Source of the DNA: an uncultured Clostridia bacterium
Lineage (GTDB): Bacteria; Bacillota; Clostridia; Oscillospirales; CAG-272
Direction: 5' to 3'
DNA length: 14,587 bases
NCBI GenBank assembly: GCA_945949385.1
Contig: CAMFEL010000036.1
Coordinates: 1-14,587 of the forward strand
Part shown: positions 13,392 through 14,587 of the stretch, piece after piece
How positions within the stretch are numbered: position 1 is the stretch's first letter
Layout: each line of letters begins with the position of its first letter
Made by a program: the position numbers and the translations under genes
Notes under the pieces: generated by a model
What the model was told of the DNA's origin: nothing
Seen by the model: the letters and a program-made list of their open reading frames with translations, nothing else
The model's database searches: none

Positions 13392-14363
13392 ATGAAAAGG
13401 ATAGTTTCGGCGCTTATTGCTTTGCTTTGCGTTGCCGCGCTTACGGCGGGCTGCGGCAAGGCTGATAATAATGACAGCGTTGATACGACGGAGCCTGTTA
13501 CAACTGTCGATGACAGCACTTCCGCAGAAAACGGGAGCGGTACGAGCGAGGCTGTGACCACGGAAGCAGTTACCGATCCTGCACCCGGACATGTGACGGA
13601 AATCAAGCTTGATAAATATGAAGTAAATATAACTGTCGGCTCTAAGGATATGCCTTGGGTCACCATGCTTCCCGAGGACGCCGAGAACAAGGCGGAAATA
13701 TGGGAGAGCGACAATACTTCTGTGGCGACGGTTGATAAGTACGGCAATATTACCGGCGTCAGCGAGGGAAGCTGCACTGTTACGGTGACTTCCGCCGACA
13801 ACAAAAACGTCAGTGCAAAGGTGGCTGTTAATGTGAGCGCTGCAAAGGGACTTACCTATATTCAGGGAATACTTGTGGTGAACAAAACATATTCGCTGCC
13901 TTCGGATTACAATCCAGGAGTGGACAGCACTGCAAACGCGGCGCTTAATGAAATGATTGCCGCGGCTGCCAAAGAGGGAATAAATCTTTGGATAGCTTCC
14001 GGCTTCCGTTCATACTCGCGGCAGGAAACGCTATACAACAACTATGTTGCACGCGACGGTAAGGCGGCGGCGGACAGGTACTCGGCGCGACCGGGGTATT
14101 CGGAGCATCAGACCGGTCTGGCTTTTGACCTGAATTCGCTGGAGCAGTCCTTCGGAGAGACAAAAGAGGGCAAATGGATAGCGGAAAACTGCTGGAAATA
14201 CGGGTTTATCCTTCGCTATCCTCAGAATAAAGAAGCACAGACCGGATATATGTATGAGCCGTGGCATGTGCGCTACCTCGGTAAGGATATAGCGGAGAAG
14301 GTATACAGGAGCGGTCTGTGCCTTGAAGAGTATCTAAATATTACATCTGTATACGCAAATTGA
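13392..14363 (+). CDS. Lipoprotein with Big_2 domain and VanY-type D-Ala-D-Ala/L,D-carboxypeptidase domain
   Basis: This is a surface-anchored peptidoglycan carboxypeptidase of 323 residues. Residues 1-20 are a lipoprotein signal peptide ending LTAGC, with C21 as the lipidated residue. A Thr/Ser/Glu-rich linker follows (about 25-66), then a bacterial Ig-like group 2 domain (about 67-149, with WESDNTSVATVDKYGNITG). The M15B/VanY zinc peptidase domain is at about 165-315, with SGFRSYSRQ, YSEHQTGLAFDLN (H239, D246) and EPWHVRY (E289, H292), giving zinc ligands and catalytic glutamate intact. It would trim stem-peptide D-Ala in the wall. The ATG follows GAGGTG (13381-13386). It is the last gene of the operon, before a strong terminator. 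Resistance to vancomycin is not implied: there is no van cluster here, and housekeeping VanY/LdcB-like proteins are common. Confidence 0.93.
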   Translation: MKRIVSALIALLCVAALTAGCGKADNNDSVDTTEPVTTVDDSTSAENGSGTSEAVTTEAVTDPAPGHVTEIKLDKYEVNITVGSKDMPWVTMLPEDAENKAEIWESDNTSVATVDKYGNITGVSEGSCTVTVTSADNKNVSAKVAVNVSAAKGLTYIQGILVVNKTYSLPSDYNPGVDSTANAALNEMIAAAAKEGINLWIASGFRSYSRQETLYNNYVARDGKAAADRYSARPGYSEHQTGLAFDLNSLEQSFGETKEGKWIAENCWKYGFILRYPQNKEAQTGYMYEPWHVRYLGKDIAEKVYRSGLCLEEYLNITSVYAN

Positions 14364-14377
14364 ACAATACATTTTGA

Positions 14378-14405
14378 GCCGGCAGAATTTTTTCTGCCGG
14401 CTTTT
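14378..14405 (+). terminator. Rho-independent terminator after the VanY-type gene
   Basis: GCCGGCAGAA (14378-14387) and TTCTGCCGGC (14392-14401) form a perfect 10-bp stem around a TTTT loop, followed by TTTT. It lies 14 nt after the stop codon and ends the operon begun at 11169. Confidence 0.95.
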
Positions 14406-14426
14406 CAAAAAAATTAAAAATAATTG

Positions 14427-14455
14427 TTGACAAGATGCAATTTAATCGCTATAAT
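14427..14455 (+). promoter_or_regulatory. Perfect consensus promoter (first of two)
   Basis: TTGACA (14427-14432) and TATAAT (14450-14455) match the sigma-A consensus at all 12 positions with a 17-bp spacer. The predicted start is near 14462. No gene follows within the window. Confidence 0.85.
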
Positions 14456-14514
14456 ATATAGCACCACACGCGAAACATTTGTTAATATTTTTTCAAAAAA
14501 CGAGAAAAAAGTAC

Positions 14515-14543
14515 TTGACAAAGGGAAGCGGGTTTGGTATACT
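14515..14543 (+). promoter_or_regulatory. Near-consensus extended -10 promoter (second of two)
   Basis: TTGACA (14515-14520) and TATACT (14538-14543) are 17 bp apart, with TGG just before the -10. It lies 88 bp after the first promoter in the same direction. The predicted start near 14550 coincides with the start of a possible stem-loop. Confidence 0.82.
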
Positions 14544-14549
14544 AAGAAA

Positions 14550-14587
14550 GCTGTCGACGAGGGCGGGAGCCTGAGAGGCAGCAAAAA
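14550..14587 (+). other. Start of a structured transcript, cut by the window edge
   Basis: GCTGTC (14550-14555) can pair with GGCAGC (14576-14581) with one G-U pair, and inside it GGC/GCC encloses GGGA; an alternative GCC-TGAGA-GGC hairpin competes. This could be a riboswitch, a T-box leader or a small stable RNA. The portion visible is too short to identify, and I do not match it to any class with confidence. Confidence 0.35.

Noticed and set aside
13392..14363. Vancomycin resistance gene vanY
   Set aside because: The domain is VanY-like, but no vanH/A/X or vanRS genes are near and the protein carries a Big_2 domain; a general wall carboxypeptidase is more likely.
14550..14587. TPP riboswitch, because of a CTGAGA sequence
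   Set aside because: CTGAGA is present at 14571-14576, but the GCC/GGC hairpin expected directly before it and the rest of the THI-box are not visible in the window.

Overview
The window looks like chromosomal DNA from a Gram-positive anaerobe of the class Clostridia, probably a gut Oscillospiraceae/Ruminococcaceae-type organism. This is inference from strong GGAGG-type ribosome binding sites, consensus -35/-10 promoters with 17-bp spacers, a Ktr-type potassium uptake pair, a split transketolase, a LytTR/GHKL two-component pair and paired ABC exporters. All convincing genes are on the + strand. No tRNA, rRNA, CRISPR array or transposase was seen.

Left part (1-4583), housekeeping: the 3' end of a TrkH/KtrB potassium channel gene and its RCK partner (TrkA/KtrA); then, behind a good promoter (1513-1541), the two subunits of a split transketolase, closed by a clear intrinsic terminator (3381-3408); then a 23S rRNA m5U methyltransferase of the RlmCD/RumA family that lacks a TRAM domain.

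Middle (4584-6000), accessory DNA: a visibly AT-richer stretch with two small genes, a Cys-rich conserved hypothetical protein and a small all-alpha protein with a HEPN-like R-x4-H motif. It ends in a composite junction: the decayed 5' end of a GNAT acetyltransferase gene (start codon changed to ATA) followed by a 29-residue ORF that overlaps the next start codon as ATGA.

LytTR-ABC module (5997-11115): a LytTR response regulator, a soluble GHKL histidine kinase with no sensor domain, and two overlapping full-length half-transporter ABC exporters. Between kinase and exporters is a compact regulatory region: a 13-bp direct repeat with a 21-bp period that also folds as an inverted repeat, followed by an extended -10 element. 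This suggests that the exporter pair is controlled by the adjacent regulator. No peptide, RiPP-enzyme or bacteriocin gene lies beside it, so signal and cargo are unknown. The module is flanked by copies of the GNAT gene 5' end (about 5850 and about 11374), the best clue to its rearrangement history.

Right part (11169-14405): a strong promoter with a structured leader of about 178 nt drives an apparent four-gene operon (intact GNAT acetyltransferase, zinc-dependent phospholipase C-like protein, Cof-type HAD phosphatase, VanY-type carboxypeptidase lipoprotein) that ends at a strong terminator. The last 180 bases carry two near-perfect sigma-A-type promoters in tandem and the start of a structured transcript cut off by the window edge.
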